Source: an uncultured Ignavibacteria bacterium
GTDB taxonomy: Bacteria > Bacteroidota > Ignavibacteria > Kapaibacteriales > UBA2268
Direction of reading: 5' to 3'
NCBI GenBank assembly: GCA_903862655.1
Contig: CAIOZA010000055.1
Location: 62,001 to 126,000, forward strand
DNA: 64,000 bases
Shown: in pieces, positions 50,228-59,415 of the stretch
How the letters are laid out: each line of letters opens with the position of its first letter
Numbering within the stretch: position 1 is the stretch's first letter
Translations under genes and position numbers: made by a program
The notes under the pieces: model-generated
Database searches by the model: none
What the model saw: only the letters and a program-made list of their open reading frames with translations
What the model was told of the DNA's origin: nothing

Positions 50228-51165
50228 CAGAATAATTTCAAACGTTCGTGATACTCAGGCAAAGTAGAACCAATACATGACGGAAATATATGAGCCGTTC
50301 TAATGCAATACTGCATATCTCTTAGATCAAGACTAGTGGATGTCATTCGAAACGCATTCAAACGAATTACCTCCGGTATGAATTCATGTAATGCTTCTCT
50401 AATGCCTTTTAAAGTCTGTTGAGTCAGACTGATTCCATAAGCCATTACAGAATCAATTACTTCTGCATTTTCAAAGAGAATCTTTTCAATTTCTTCTTTA
50501 CAAATTCCGGGAATATCATTTTCTGAAGAATAAGACCGAAGGTGAAAATAAGCAGTTTTACGAGAACTAATCAAGCTGATATCAATAAAATTATTTTGGA
50601 AACCAAATAAAACTATAGTTTTGTCGCTATATTCAGGATAATTGTAAGCTAAAGAATTTTGTGCATTTAACTGGCTAACCTCAATTTTTTGTATAGGAAG
50701 ATTTATATTTTTTACGATCTCAGTACAGGCTCTATAAGTTGCTTTCTGAACAACTACAGCGACGATGTTAACATCACCGTTTAATTTAGGGTTCATTTGA
50801 AGCAAAGTGCAAGTAAAATCCTTAATATCAAATTGCGGGAAATTATGTCTCAGCTCCAGATTAATCAAAGCTTTCAATTCCGTTTGATTAATATTGGCTT
50901 GCCCTGGGAATTGAGTAACAAATAAGCTTTCAGCAGGTAAAGACATTGTTAGCTTATCCGGTTGAAATGGTAAATTTTTCAACAATTCCTGTAGTTCATA
51001 AACTCCGGGCTGATTAAAATTATCTTCAAGAATTTCTATATCAATTGGATTATTAGTCGAATTAATATAAGTAATCTCCAGTCCTTTTTTGCCGGTACGA
51101 ACACCAGTTAAATAAGTCCTATCCACATTCAGAAAAATCGAAAGTATATTTTCACTTAAAGCCAT
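50227..51165 (-). CDS. PilM-like actin-fold protein (tentative)
   Basis: A 312-residue soluble protein. It has the overall plan of PilM/actin-like pilus assembly ATPases: an initial strand where a DIG-type motif would be (FLNVDRTYLTGVRTGKKGLE), PDKLTMSLPAESLFVTQF, LKALINLELRHNFPQF (as in the PilM segment that binds PilN), VVAVVVQKATYRACTEIV, VSQLNAQNSLAYNY and IVLFGFQNNFIDISLI where phosphate-2 would be. The nucleotide motifs are degenerate, so ATP binding is doubtful. No pilN, pilO or pilQ genes surround it. The start is the ATG downstream of a promoter-like element; a frame extending to 51195 would begin inside it. Translationally coupled to rsmD. Confidence 0.5.
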   Translation of the reverse strand: MALSENILSIFLNVDRTYLTGVRTGKKGLEITYINSTNNPIDIEILEDNFNQPGVYELQELLKNLPFQPDKLTMSLPAESLFVTQFPGQANINQTELKALINLELRHNFPQFDIKDFTCTLLQMNPKLNGDVNIVAVVVQKATYRACTEIVKNINLPIQKIEVSQLNAQNSLAYNYPEYSDKTIVLFGFQNNFIDISLISSRKTAYFHLRSYSSENDIPGICKEEIEKILFENAEVIDSVMAYGISLTQQTLKGIREALHEFIPEVIRLNAFRMTSTSLDLRDMQYCIRTAHIFPSCIGSTLPEYHERLKLF

Positions 51166-51192
51166 TGTAATGTCATATAATTGATAATAATA

Positions 51193-51200
51193 CAAAAATA
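51193..51200 (-). promoter_or_regulatory. Probable promoter -7 element (TATTTTTG) of the PilM-like/rsmD pair
   Basis: A TAnnTTTG match on the minus strand, 28 bases before the start codon chosen for the PilM-like protein. Confidence 0.45.
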
Positions 51201-51292
51201 AAAGAATCCTTGTAATAATCGCAAAATAATTTTATCAAATATTTTGAAATACTCGGTGTCAATGATTTATTTAGTATAATATTCAGGTTATC

Positions 51293-52228
51293 ATGCAGAC
51301 TATACTTGGTTGTAATGGAGCAATAGGTCAGGAAGTTCAAAGACAATTGGTGAAATATACTGATTCTGTGAGATTAGTCAGTCGAAATCCAAAAAAACTA
51401 ATAGAATCTTATGAATTACTAACTGCCGATCTGAATGTAAGGGAGCAGGTTTTCTCCTCTGTTAAAGGAAGTGAGATTGTTTATCTGCTGGTTGGGTTAG
51501 AATATAGTACTAAAATCTGGCAGGAAAACTGGCCCGGATTAATGAGAAACGTTATTGATGCCTGCAAAGAATATGGTTCTAAATTGGTATTTTTTGATAA
51601 TGTTTATGCTATCGGTGGTGATAATGTTAAGCACATAACAGAAGAATCTCCAATCAGTCCCACGAGTAAAAAGGGTATTATAAGAGCATCTCTTGACAAA
51701 ATGATACTTGAAGAAATCCACAAAGGTACTCTCAATGCAATCATTGCCAGATCGCCTGACTTCTTCGGTCCAATTATAGAAACTAGTGCCATGATGAATA
51801 TTGTCTATAATAATTTAGTTAAAGGAAAAAAAGCCCAATGGCTATGCGATTCGAAAGCATTGCATTCTATGGGATACACTTATGATCTTGGGCTCGGAAC
51901 AGCTTTGCTTGGCAATACTCCGGATGCTTACAACCAAATCTGGAATCTGCCAACTGATAAACCAATCAATGGTGAGCAATGGATTAAGCTGTTCGCTGAA
52001 GAGATGAATAAATCAAATAAATATCAAACACTTCCGGCTTGGCTAATGAAAATTCTGGGATTATTTGTCCCGATACTAAAGGAGATGTATGAAATGAGTT
52101 ACCAGAATGATAGGGACTATTATTTCGACAGCACAAAATTTGAAAAGTATTTTAATTATACTCCTACATCCAATAAAGAAGCTGTAAGACAAACAATTGA
52201 GATATTGAACAAACAAAAAAATAAATAA
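51293..52228 (+). CDS. NAD(P)-dependent epimerase/dehydratase-like protein (extended or atypical SDR)
   Basis: A 311-residue Rossmann protein with the dinucleotide motif LGCNGAIGQEVQ at the very N-terminus, RLVSRNPKKL, LTADLNVREQVF and IVYLLVGL, then FFDNVYAIGG where extended SDRs hold the catalytic Tyr, and a lysine only loosely placed downstream (SPTSKKGIIRASLDKMILEEI). A characteristic IARSPDFFGP follows. It resembles NAD-dependent epimerase/dehydratase and NmrA-like reductases of unknown substrate. It stands alone between the PilM-like gene and the large secreted protein. Confidence 0.8.
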   Translation: MQTILGCNGAIGQEVQRQLVKYTDSVRLVSRNPKKLIESYELLTADLNVREQVFSSVKGSEIVYLLVGLEYSTKIWQENWPGLMRNVIDACKEYGSKLVFFDNVYAIGGDNVKHITEESPISPTSKKGIIRASLDKMILEEIHKGTLNAIIARSPDFFGPIIETSAMMNIVYNNLVKGKKAQWLCDSKALHSMGYTYDLGLGTALLGNTPDAYNQIWNLPTDKPINGEQWIKLFAEEMNKSNKYQTLPAWLMKILGLFVPILKEMYEMSYQNDRDYYFDSTKFEKYFNYTPTSNKEAVRQTIEILNKQKNK

Positions 52229-52305
52229 TGAAATTATTTTCATTTGTTTAGTGTTTTAAAATAATGATAAGTTGTCAGTTTTTTAATTTTTAGTTTGGAG
52301 ATATT

Positions 52306-55128
52306 ATGAATATTAAGATTCTCGTTTCAATAAATGCATTCTTTGCTTTGTGCTCAGTCTGTTTCATAACTTCTAATGTACTGCTCAGTCAGCCAACTTC
52401 ATGGAAGAGTATAGGTCCTGGTGGTGGAGGGGCTTTTTATAGTCCATCAATTAGTCCTTTTAATCCATCAGAAGTTTTTATTCCAAGTGATATGTCCGAT
52501 CTGTTTCATACAACAAATCTTGGCAACAGCTTCTCTATTGTGAATTTTCAGTATATTACTGCGGGTATCCCAACAAAGGTTCAATTCACTAATCAGCCGA
52601 ATATTCTCTACACAATCAATCAACATGAATTCGGTAATTTCCCTGTTAAGAGTACCGATGGTGGTATTACTTGGAATAAAACTCAATCCGATCCAACAGA
52701 TGGAGGGGCATTCCAGATATTTGCAAGCGATCTGGATTTTAATATAGTTTTAGTAACTGATTACTCAAATGTATTTTATTCTACTGATGGCGGCGCATCA
52801 TTTGATAATATTTTTCAAGGTGATGCAGGAACTTGGGGATCATATATTGCCGGTGTATTGTGGGATGGAAATGATATTTATATCGTACAACCCAATGGAC
52901 TTTTAGTTTCAAAAAGTGGTCAATCCTTCAAAAGTGAAAAACCAACAGGACTTTCTTCTGAATTCATAATATCATGTAGTGCAGCTAAGAGTAACGGGAA
53001 AATCAGATTTTTTGCAGTCACAAGCGGATCTTGCTATCCAGGCATCACAGGAGCCGATCATAGCGATTACTTATCGGTATACACTCTAGATTACGGGAAC
53101 TCAGCATGGTCCAAAAAATCATCAGGTATTCCTTCCGGAGTTCACCCATTCTTTGTCGATATGGCTAAGGATAATGTTGATATTGCTTACATAGCAGGTG
53201 CTGATGTTACAAATTCAGGACCATCAGTTCTAAAAACAACGGATGGTGGTAATACGTGGCAAAGTATATTTAATCTTCAAAATAATCAAAATATTAAAAC
53301 CGGATGGAGCGGTTTTGGTGGAGACAGAGCATGGTCCTTTGGTGAATATGCCTTAGGGTTTACTGTTAGCAGAACTAATAGTAATTACTCTGTGATAACC
53401 GATCTGGGATTTGCTCATTATACTACCGATGGTGGAAATCACTGGGAGCAAATGTACGTAGATAAATCTGATGAAAACCCTGAGAATTCTTCTACTACAC
53501 GAGGTAAATCATATCATTCAGTTGGTCTTGAAAATACAACCTGCTGGAATATTTGCTGGGCTGATGACAAAAATTTGTTTGGTGCATATACAGATATTCA
53601 GGGGACCAGATGTACTGATGGCGGTAATACTTGGTCTTTTGATTATACGGGACACAACGATAATACAATGTATATGTCTCTCAAACATCCTCAAAGCGGA
53701 ATAATGTATGCCGCAACCTCATCGGTGCATGATATGTATGAAAGTATGTATCTCACAGACGCTAAAATAGATGGGGGCAGAGGTAAAGTACTTTATTCTG
53801 CGGATAAAGGTAAAACCTGGCAGATATTGCATGATTTTGCTAAACCTGTAGTCTGGCTAGCCCTGGACCCAACAAATTCAAACCGGATGTATGCAAGCAT
53901 GGTAAATAGTGCTCAGGGTGGTATTTATGTAAGCGAGAACATTAATCTTGGTGCAGCTTCAACCTGGAAAAAGTTAGCCGTTCCACCCAGAACACAAGGT
54001 CATCCATATAATATTGTTGTCCTAAATGATGGAAGCATTGTTTGCACTTATTCTGCAAGGATGACAAATGATAGAAAAAGCTTCCTTGCAAGTTCAGGAG
54101 TGTATTTTAGTTCTGATGGGGGTAATACTTGGTTGGATAGATCAGATGCTTCTATGCAGTACTGGACTAAAGATATAGTAATTGATCCAATAGATGCAAC
54201 TCAGAATACCTGGTATGTTGGTGTTTTCAGTGGTTGGGGAGGCCCAGCCAACAACAAAGGCGGACTCTACAAAACAACAAACAGAGGAACAACCTGGACC
54301 AAAATATTGGATAAAGCCCGGGTTGAATCATGCACAATCAATCCTGCTAATCCGAAAGAGATGTATGTTACAACTGAGTATGAAGGTTTATTTTTAACAA
54401 GAACTCTGAATTCCTCTAACCCAATATTCAATTTAGTGCAGAGTTATCCATTCAAACATCCGTTGAGAGTATTTTTCAATCCCTACAATAATAGTGAAAT
54501 ATATGTTAGTAGTTTTGGTTATGGGATAGTGCGAGGATCAACCAGTTCGGTTGATCCACTTGATAACGTAGTTTTAATTTCACCGCTGAATAATTCGAAT
54601 AGTCTATCTTCTTCAACCGTAAAGTTTAACTGGAATAAAGTCACAAATGCAACAAAATATACTTTTAGTTATGCTGATAATGATAATTTCAGCAATAGTT
54701 TAGCGGACTCATCCTTAACAGATACAAGTTATATTATTCCCAATTTTTCAAATTTTGAAAATAAGACAATTTCTTGGAGAGTTAAAGCAGGAAATGCTTC
54801 CGGTTGGGGAAACTATAATCAGGTTTGGCATTTGATTGTGACTCCCAAAACTAGCGTTAGCGATTGTAGTGATATTCAATTACAATTGTTCCCAAATCCA
54901 GCAAATACCTACATATCGATCATTTCTGATAATGATCTTAATCATACACAAGTTTTTCTTTTTAATAATATTGGCGAAGATTTGAGTAGTACTATAGAAC
55001 AAGAGAACATTTCGGGGAATCAAATTTTATTGAGAATAGAAAACCTTCCTGCTGGACAATATCATTTGCAGTTAATGAAAACATCCGGAATTCCATCTGC
55101 TAATTTCAAATTTATTAAAAGTAAATAA
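52306..55128 (+). CDS. Large secreted Asp-box (VPS10/GH74-like) protein with T9SS sorting domain
   Basis: A 940-residue secreted protein. A signal peptide (LVSINAFFALCSVCFITSNVLLSQP) precedes a beta-propeller region with at least eight Asp-box-like turns, including STDGGITW, STDGGASF, TTDGGNTW, TTDGGNHW, CTDGGNTW, SADKGKTW, SSDGGNTW and TTNRGTTW. This layout matches VPS10/BNR and GH74 xyloglucanase-type two-propeller proteins. A fibronectin III-like domain (about 755-850) and a C-terminal type A T9SS domain (LFPNPANTYISI to FKFIKSK) follow. The cell would export it across the outer membrane by type IX secretion and cleave or anchor the tail. Whether it is a glycosidase is unknown; catalytic Asp residues cannot be assigned. 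A GGAG site precedes the ATG. Confidence 0.87.
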   Translation: MNIKILVSINAFFALCSVCFITSNVLLSQPTSWKSIGPGGGGAFYSPSISPFNPSEVFIPSDMSDLFHTTNLGNSFSIVNFQYITAGIPTKVQFTNQPNILYTINQHEFGNFPVKSTDGGITWNKTQSDPTDGGAFQIFASDLDFNIVLVTDYSNVFYSTDGGASFDNIFQGDAGTWGSYIAGVLWDGNDIYIVQPNGLLVSKSGQSFKSEKPTGLSSEFIISCSAAKSNGKIRFFAVTSGSCYPGITGADHSDYLSVYTLDYGNSAWSKKSSGIPSGVHPFFVDMAKDNVDIAYIAGADVTNSGPSVLKTTDGGNTWQSIFNLQNNQNIKTGWSGFGGDRAWSFGEYALGFTVSRTNSNYSVITDLGFAHYTTDGGNHWEQMYVDKSDENPENSSTTRGKSYHSVGLENTTCWNICWADDKNLFGAYTDIQGTRCTDGGNTWSFDYTGHNDNTMYMSLKHPQSGIMYAATSSVHDMYESMYLTDAKIDGGRGKVLYSADKGKTWQILHDFAKPVVWLALDPTNSNRMYASMVNSAQGGIYVSENINLGAASTWKKLAVPPRTQGHPYNIVVLNDGSIVCTYSARMTNDRKSFLASSGVYFSSDGGNTWLDRSDASMQYWTKDIVIDPIDATQNTWYVGVFSGWGGPANNKGGLYKTTNRGTTWTKILDKARVESCTINPANPKEMYVTTEYEGLFLTRTLNSSNPIFNLVQSYPFKHPLRVFFNPYNNSEIYVSSFGYGIVRGSTSSVDPLDNVVLISPLNNSNSLSSSTVKFNWNKVTNATKYTFSYADNDNFSNSLADSSLTDTSYIIPNFSNFENKTISWRVKAGNASGWGNYNQVWHLIVTPKTSVSDCSDIQLQLFPNPANTYISIISDNDLNHTQVFLFNNIGEDLSSTIEQENISGNQILLRIENLPAGQYHLQLMKTSGIPSANFKFIKSK

Positions 55129-55138
55129 TAAAATCTTG

Positions 55139-55176
55139 CGATCAAGTACACTTAACTAGTGTACTTGATCGTTTGT
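55139..55176 (+). terminator. Terminator hairpin after the Asp-box protein gene
   Basis: CGATCAAGTACACT and AGTGTACTTGATCG form a perfect 14-base stem around a five-base loop, ten bases past the stop codon. The uridine tract behind it is short and interrupted (TTTGTTC). Confidence 0.75.
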
Positions 55177-55251
55177 TCACAATTAAAATTAAAAAATTCT
55201 CATATTGGTTTTTAAAAAATTGGATAAAAGTATAATCATAGTTAGAATTGT

Positions 55252-56322
55252 ATGAATAAATTTAAAGTATATCTTATCTCAATAATCGTATTTCTCGTTT
55301 TATTATTTGTAGTTTTTAAATTTATTCTACCTAAAGATATTAAAAAATCAAAAGATGTCAAAGCAACCAGCTTTGGTAACTTAGTAAGCCAATTAGAAGG
55401 ACAGATCGTGCGCACTTCTGAGTTAGCTCAGAATATTGAAGTTTCCGGATCTATTTTGCCTTTTGATGAAACTAATTTGATGTCCGAAGTTTCCGGCAGG
55501 GTTGTTGTATTGAATCTTCCTGAAGGCAGATCTGTTAACAAAGGTACTTTACTTGTTAAACTATTTGATGGGGATCTTCAGGCACAACTAAAAATGCTTG
55601 AAGTGCAACTTCATATTGCTCAGAATAATGAGCAGAGAATGAAGACTCTCTACAACATCAAGGGAACAAGTCAACAAGAGTATGATGCCAGTCTTTTACA
55701 AGTAAACAATCTAGAAGCACAGATAGAGATACTAAAAGTAAATATTGGTAGAACAGAGATACGGGCACCTTATGATGGTGTGCTTGGTCTTAAGAAAATA
55801 AGTATTGGTCAGTATATCACACCTGCTATACAAATTATCACAATTCGAGATATAAAGAATTTAAAGCTTGATTTTAGTATTGCTGAGAAATATGGGTCAT
55901 CAATGGTTCAGGGATCTAATGTTGAATTTACTATTTCAGGAAGTGATAAAATTTATAAAGCAAAGGTTATTGCAAATGAAGAAAGTATCGAAACCGATTC
56001 CAGGAACTTAAACGTTCGTGCCGTAATAAATGGATCAACACCGGAATTAATCCCCGGTGCATTTGCGAAAGTGAAAGCGAATTTAGGTACAAAGAATAAT
56101 GCAATCTTGATTCCTACTTCCTCAATAGTTCCTCAGGCTAATTTAAAGAAAGTTTTCGTTGCAAAAAATGGAATAGCTAAATCTGTGACCATCAAAACCG
56201 GAATTCGTGAAGCTGATGCTATTGAGGTTCTCTCTGGAATTCAAGCTGGTGATACTCTGGTTGTATCGGGTATAATGTTTGTTAAACCAAATAGCCCTAT
56301 AAAATTTTCAAAAATTAAATAG
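55252..56322 (+). CDS. RND efflux periplasmic adaptor (membrane fusion protein)
   Basis: The periplasmic adaptor that links an RND pump with an outer membrane channel. The 356-residue protein has an N-terminal membrane anchor (VYLISIIVFLVLLFVVFKFIL), a lipoyl-like half-motif (ILPFDETNLMSEVSGRVV...GRSVNKGTLLVKLFDGD), a short alpha-hairpin (about 100-160), the second lipoyl half with IRAPYDGVLGLKKISIGQYI, and a beta-barrel plus membrane-proximal domain ending in GDTLVVSGIMFVKP. It is the first gene of a three-gene pump operon. No regulator is adjacent. Confidence 0.93.
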   Translation: MNKFKVYLISIIVFLVLLFVVFKFILPKDIKKSKDVKATSFGNLVSQLEGQIVRTSELAQNIEVSGSILPFDETNLMSEVSGRVVVLNLPEGRSVNKGTLLVKLFDGDLQAQLKMLEVQLHIAQNNEQRMKTLYNIKGTSQQEYDASLLQVNNLEAQIEILKVNIGRTEIRAPYDGVLGLKKISIGQYITPAIQIITIRDIKNLKLDFSIAEKYGSSMVQGSNVEFTISGSDKIYKAKVIANEESIETDSRNLNVRAVINGSTPELIPGAFAKVKANLGTKNNAILIPTSSIVPQANLKKVFVAKNGIAKSVTIKTGIREADAIEVLSGIQAGDTLVVSGIMFVKPNSPIKFSKIK

Positions 56323-56328
56323 AAAATA

Positions 56329-59300
56329 ATGACATTATCTGATTTTGCACTAAATAGGCCTGTTGGAGCCATAGTTCTGAATATCCTTATAATTCTTTTT
56401 GGAGTTGTCGGTTATTCATTCCTTGGTGTTCGCGAATATCCTGCGATTGATCCTCCGACAATTAATGTCAGAACAGCCTACACAGGTGCAAATGCAGAAA
56501 TTGTTGAATCTCAAATTACCGAACCATTAGAGAAAGCAGTAAATGGAATAGAGGGTATCCGGACGATTTCTTCAGTATCTTCTCTTGGAAATAGCAATAT
56601 AACCGTTGAATTTCTTCTTGGCTCTGATATGGAGAAGTCAGCCAATGACGTTAGAGATAAAGTCAGTCAGGCAATACGTTCTTTACCTCAGGATATCGAT
56701 GCTCCACCGATTGTATCAAAAGCCGATGCTAACAGTGATCCAATAATATTCATGCCTGTTGTTTCCAGTAAAATGACAGTTACTGAGTTGAGTGATTATG
56801 CAGAAAATGTGATGGTTGAAAAATTACAAACCATTCCAGGAGTTAGTCAAGTTTCAATGTTCGGGCAGAAACGTCCTTCTATGAGACTTTGGATTGATCC
56901 TGCAAAATTAGCTGCCCACAAATTAACAGTACAAGATGTTTATAATGCTCTAAATAGAGAAAATGTAGATTTACCAGGTGGCAAAGTCCGGGGTAACGAA
57001 ACAGAATTAACTATCAAAACCTTTGGCAGACTTTATTCAGAAGAAGACTTTAATAATCTCATTATCAAGCAATCAGACAATCAGATCATTCGGTTTTCTG
57101 ATGTTGGTGAAGCCATGATTGGTCCGGAAAATGAGGAAACATCAATCAAAATGAATGGAGTTGTTGGAGTATCATTGTCTATTATTCCACAACCTGGTGC
57201 AAATCAAATTGAAATCGCTGATGAATTCTATAGAAGACTTGAAGAGATTAAGAAAAATCTGCCGGAAGGAATGGCAATCGATATTGGAATTGATAAAACT
57301 AAATTCGTTAAAAAATCCATAAAAGAAGTACAGGAAACCCTTCTCATTGCTATACTTTTGGTCGTTTTGATTGTTTATTTGTTCTTCAGGAACTGGGTAA
57401 TTGCTTTCAGACCATTGATTGATATTCCAGTTTCTTTGATTTCAAGTTTCTTCATCATGTATTTATTTGGTTTTTCAATAAATATATTAACTATGCTTGC
57501 TGTGATTCTGGCTACAGGATTAGTTGTTGACGATGGCATTGTTGTAACCGAAAATATATTTAAGAAATTAGAATCTGGAATGGATAGGCTTAAAGCTGCT
57601 CAAGAAGGAACCCGAGAAATTTTCTTTGCCGTTATTTCAACTTCGATAACTTTAGCTATTGTGTTCCTACCTGTTATTTTTCTTCAAGGATTTACCGGTA
57701 GATTATTCCGTGAATTTGGTATTGTTGTTGCCGGAGCTGTGCTTGTATCCGCTTTTGTTTCTCTTACTCTGACCCCCGTTTTGAATGTTATTCTTGGTAA
57801 GAAAAAACACACTGATTCAAAATTCTATAATGCTACAGAACCATTTTTCCAAGGAATGGAGAAGAAATATCATTCTTCACTTAAGTTCATTACAAACAAG
57901 AAATGGACAGTTGTAGTTGTGGTTCTTATTTGTTTTGGTTTTATCTATCTTTTTTCATCTCTTCTTAAAACAGAGTTGGCTCCACTTGAAGATAGAAGCA
58001 TGATCCGAAATCCTCTGACAGCTCCTGAAGGCACCGATTTCGACAAAACACTTGAGCTGATTGACAAGTACTCTCAAGTTCTGATGGACAGTGTTCCTGA
58101 AGCAAGACTCGTCTATGGAGTTACAGCACCATCTGGTTCTAGTTCAATGGGAGTTACTAATACAGGTTCTGTTAATGTTATGCTGAATGATCCATCCGAA
58201 AGAGAGCAAAGCCAGCAGGAAATCTATAATAGAATAATCAGAATTACCAAAAGGATGCCACAAGCACGTGTGCTTTCGACGCAAGAGCAAACAATTTCAA
58301 CATCTTTCTCCTCCGGTTCACAGCTGCCGGTTCAATTTGTGATTCAAAACCTTGACTTTTCAAAAATCGAAAAAGTCCTGCCTAAGTTTCTTGAAGAAGC
58401 CAGGAAGGATCCTACTTTCGGTAATGTTGATGCAAATCTGAAATTCAATAAACCCGAACTTCAGGTTAGAATCAATCGTTTGAAAGCCACCGATCTTGGC
58501 GTAAGCGTTATGGATATTTCAAATACACTTCAGTTGGCTATGAGTGGCAAGCGTTTTGGTTATTTCCTTAGAAATGGAAAGCAATATCAGGTTATTGGTC
58601 AGGTTGACAGAAGTAATCGCGATAAACCTCTCGATTTGACTGCATTATATGTTAAAAGCAATAAAGGTGAGCTGATTCAACTTAGCAACTTGGTTGATTT
58701 ATATGAAACCAGCAATCCACCTTCACTTTATCATTTTAACAGATATAAATCAGCTACAATTTCTGCATCTCTTGCCCCCGGTAAAACACTTGGAGAAGGA
58801 ATAGATGTAGTCCAGAAAATAGGGGACAAATTACTCGATGATTCATTCAGGAGAGACTTGAACGGTCCTAGTAGAGATTTTGTTGAAAGTAGCAGCAATA
58901 CATCTTTTGCTCTATTTTTAGCTTTGATTTTGATCTATCTTATTCTTGCATTCCAGTTCGAAAGTTTCAGAGATCCGTTAATAATAATGATGACCGTTCC
59001 ACTTGCTATTGCTGGTGCGTTCCTATCGTTATGGATATTTGGCCAGACAATAAATATATTTTCTGAAATTGGAATGATTATGCTTATTGGGCTTGTTACC
59101 AAGAATGGTATTCTTATCGTTGAATTTGCCAATCAAAAGCAATTGAAAGGTATAGACAAAGTAACATCCTCTGTTGAAGCTGCTACTGCACGTTTACGCC
59201 CAATTCTAATGACATCCCTTGCAACTATGCTCGGAGCACTTCCTATAGCTTTAGCACTAGGTGCTGGGGCAAAAAGCAGGATTCCTATGGGAGTTGTAAT

Positions 59301-59415
59301 TGTCGGTGGATTACTATTCTCCCTAGTCCTGACTCTTTATGTAGTACCGGTTTTTTATATTTTCCTTTCGAAAAAGAAAATTCCTAAAATTGAAAATGAA
59401 AATCTGACAAAATGA
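56329..59415 (+). CDS. RND family efflux pump (HAE1-type inner-membrane transporter)
   Basis: The proton-driven export pump of a tripartite system. The 1028-residue protein shows the RND plan: helix 1 (GAIVLNILIILFGVVGYSFL), a large periplasmic loop, helices 2-6, a second loop and helices 8-12. The proton relay is intact, with Asp401-Asp402 in LVVDDGIVVTENIF on helix 4 and Lys in GLVTKNGILIVEFANQ on helix 10. Motifs such as GVREYPAIDPPTINVRT and LAPLEDRSM fit the HAE1 drug/hydrophobe subfamily, not metal exporters. It starts six bases after the adaptor and overlaps the TolC-like gene by four bases (ATGA). The substrate is unknown. Confidence 0.96.
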   Translation: MTLSDFALNRPVGAIVLNILIILFGVVGYSFLGVREYPAIDPPTINVRTAYTGANAEIVESQITEPLEKAVNGIEGIRTISSVSSLGNSNITVEFLLGSDMEKSANDVRDKVSQAIRSLPQDIDAPPIVSKADANSDPIIFMPVVSSKMTVTELSDYAENVMVEKLQTIPGVSQVSMFGQKRPSMRLWIDPAKLAAHKLTVQDVYNALNRENVDLPGGKVRGNETELTIKTFGRLYSEEDFNNLIIKQSDNQIIRFSDVGEAMIGPENEETSIKMNGVVGVSLSIIPQPGANQIEIADEFYRRLEEIKKNLPEGMAIDIGIDKTKFVKKSIKEVQETLLIAILLVVLIVYLFFRNWVIAFRPLIDIPVSLISSFFIMYLFGFSINILTMLAVILATGLVVDDGIVVTENIFKKLESGMDRLKAAQEGTREIFFAVISTSITLAIVFLPVIFLQGFTGRLFREFGIVVAGAVLVSAFVSLTLTPVLNVILGKKKHTDSKFYNATEPFFQGMEKKYHSSLKFITNKKWTVVVVVLICFGFIYLFSSLLKTELAPLEDRSMIRNPLTAPEGTDFDKTLELIDKYSQVLMDSVPEARLVYGVTAPSGSSSMGVTNTGSVNVMLNDPSEREQSQQEIYNRIIRITKRMPQARVLSTQEQTISTSFSSGSQLPVQFVIQNLDFSKIEKVLPKFLEEARKDPTFGNVDANLKFNKPELQVRINRLKATDLGVSVMDISNTLQLAMSGKRFGYFLRNGKQYQVIGQVDRSNRDKPLDLTALYVKSNKGELIQLSNLVDLYETSNPPSLYHFNRYKSATISASLAPGKTLGEGIDVVQKIGDKLLDDSFRRDLNGPSRDFVESSSNTSFALFLALILIYLILAFQFESFRDPLIIMMTVPLAIAGAFLSLWIFGQTINIFSEIGMIMLIGLVTKNGILIVEFANQKQLKGIDKVTSSVEAATARLRPILMTSLATMLGALPIALALGAGAKSRIPMGVVIVGGLLFSLVLTLYVVPVFYIFLSKKKIPKIENENLTK

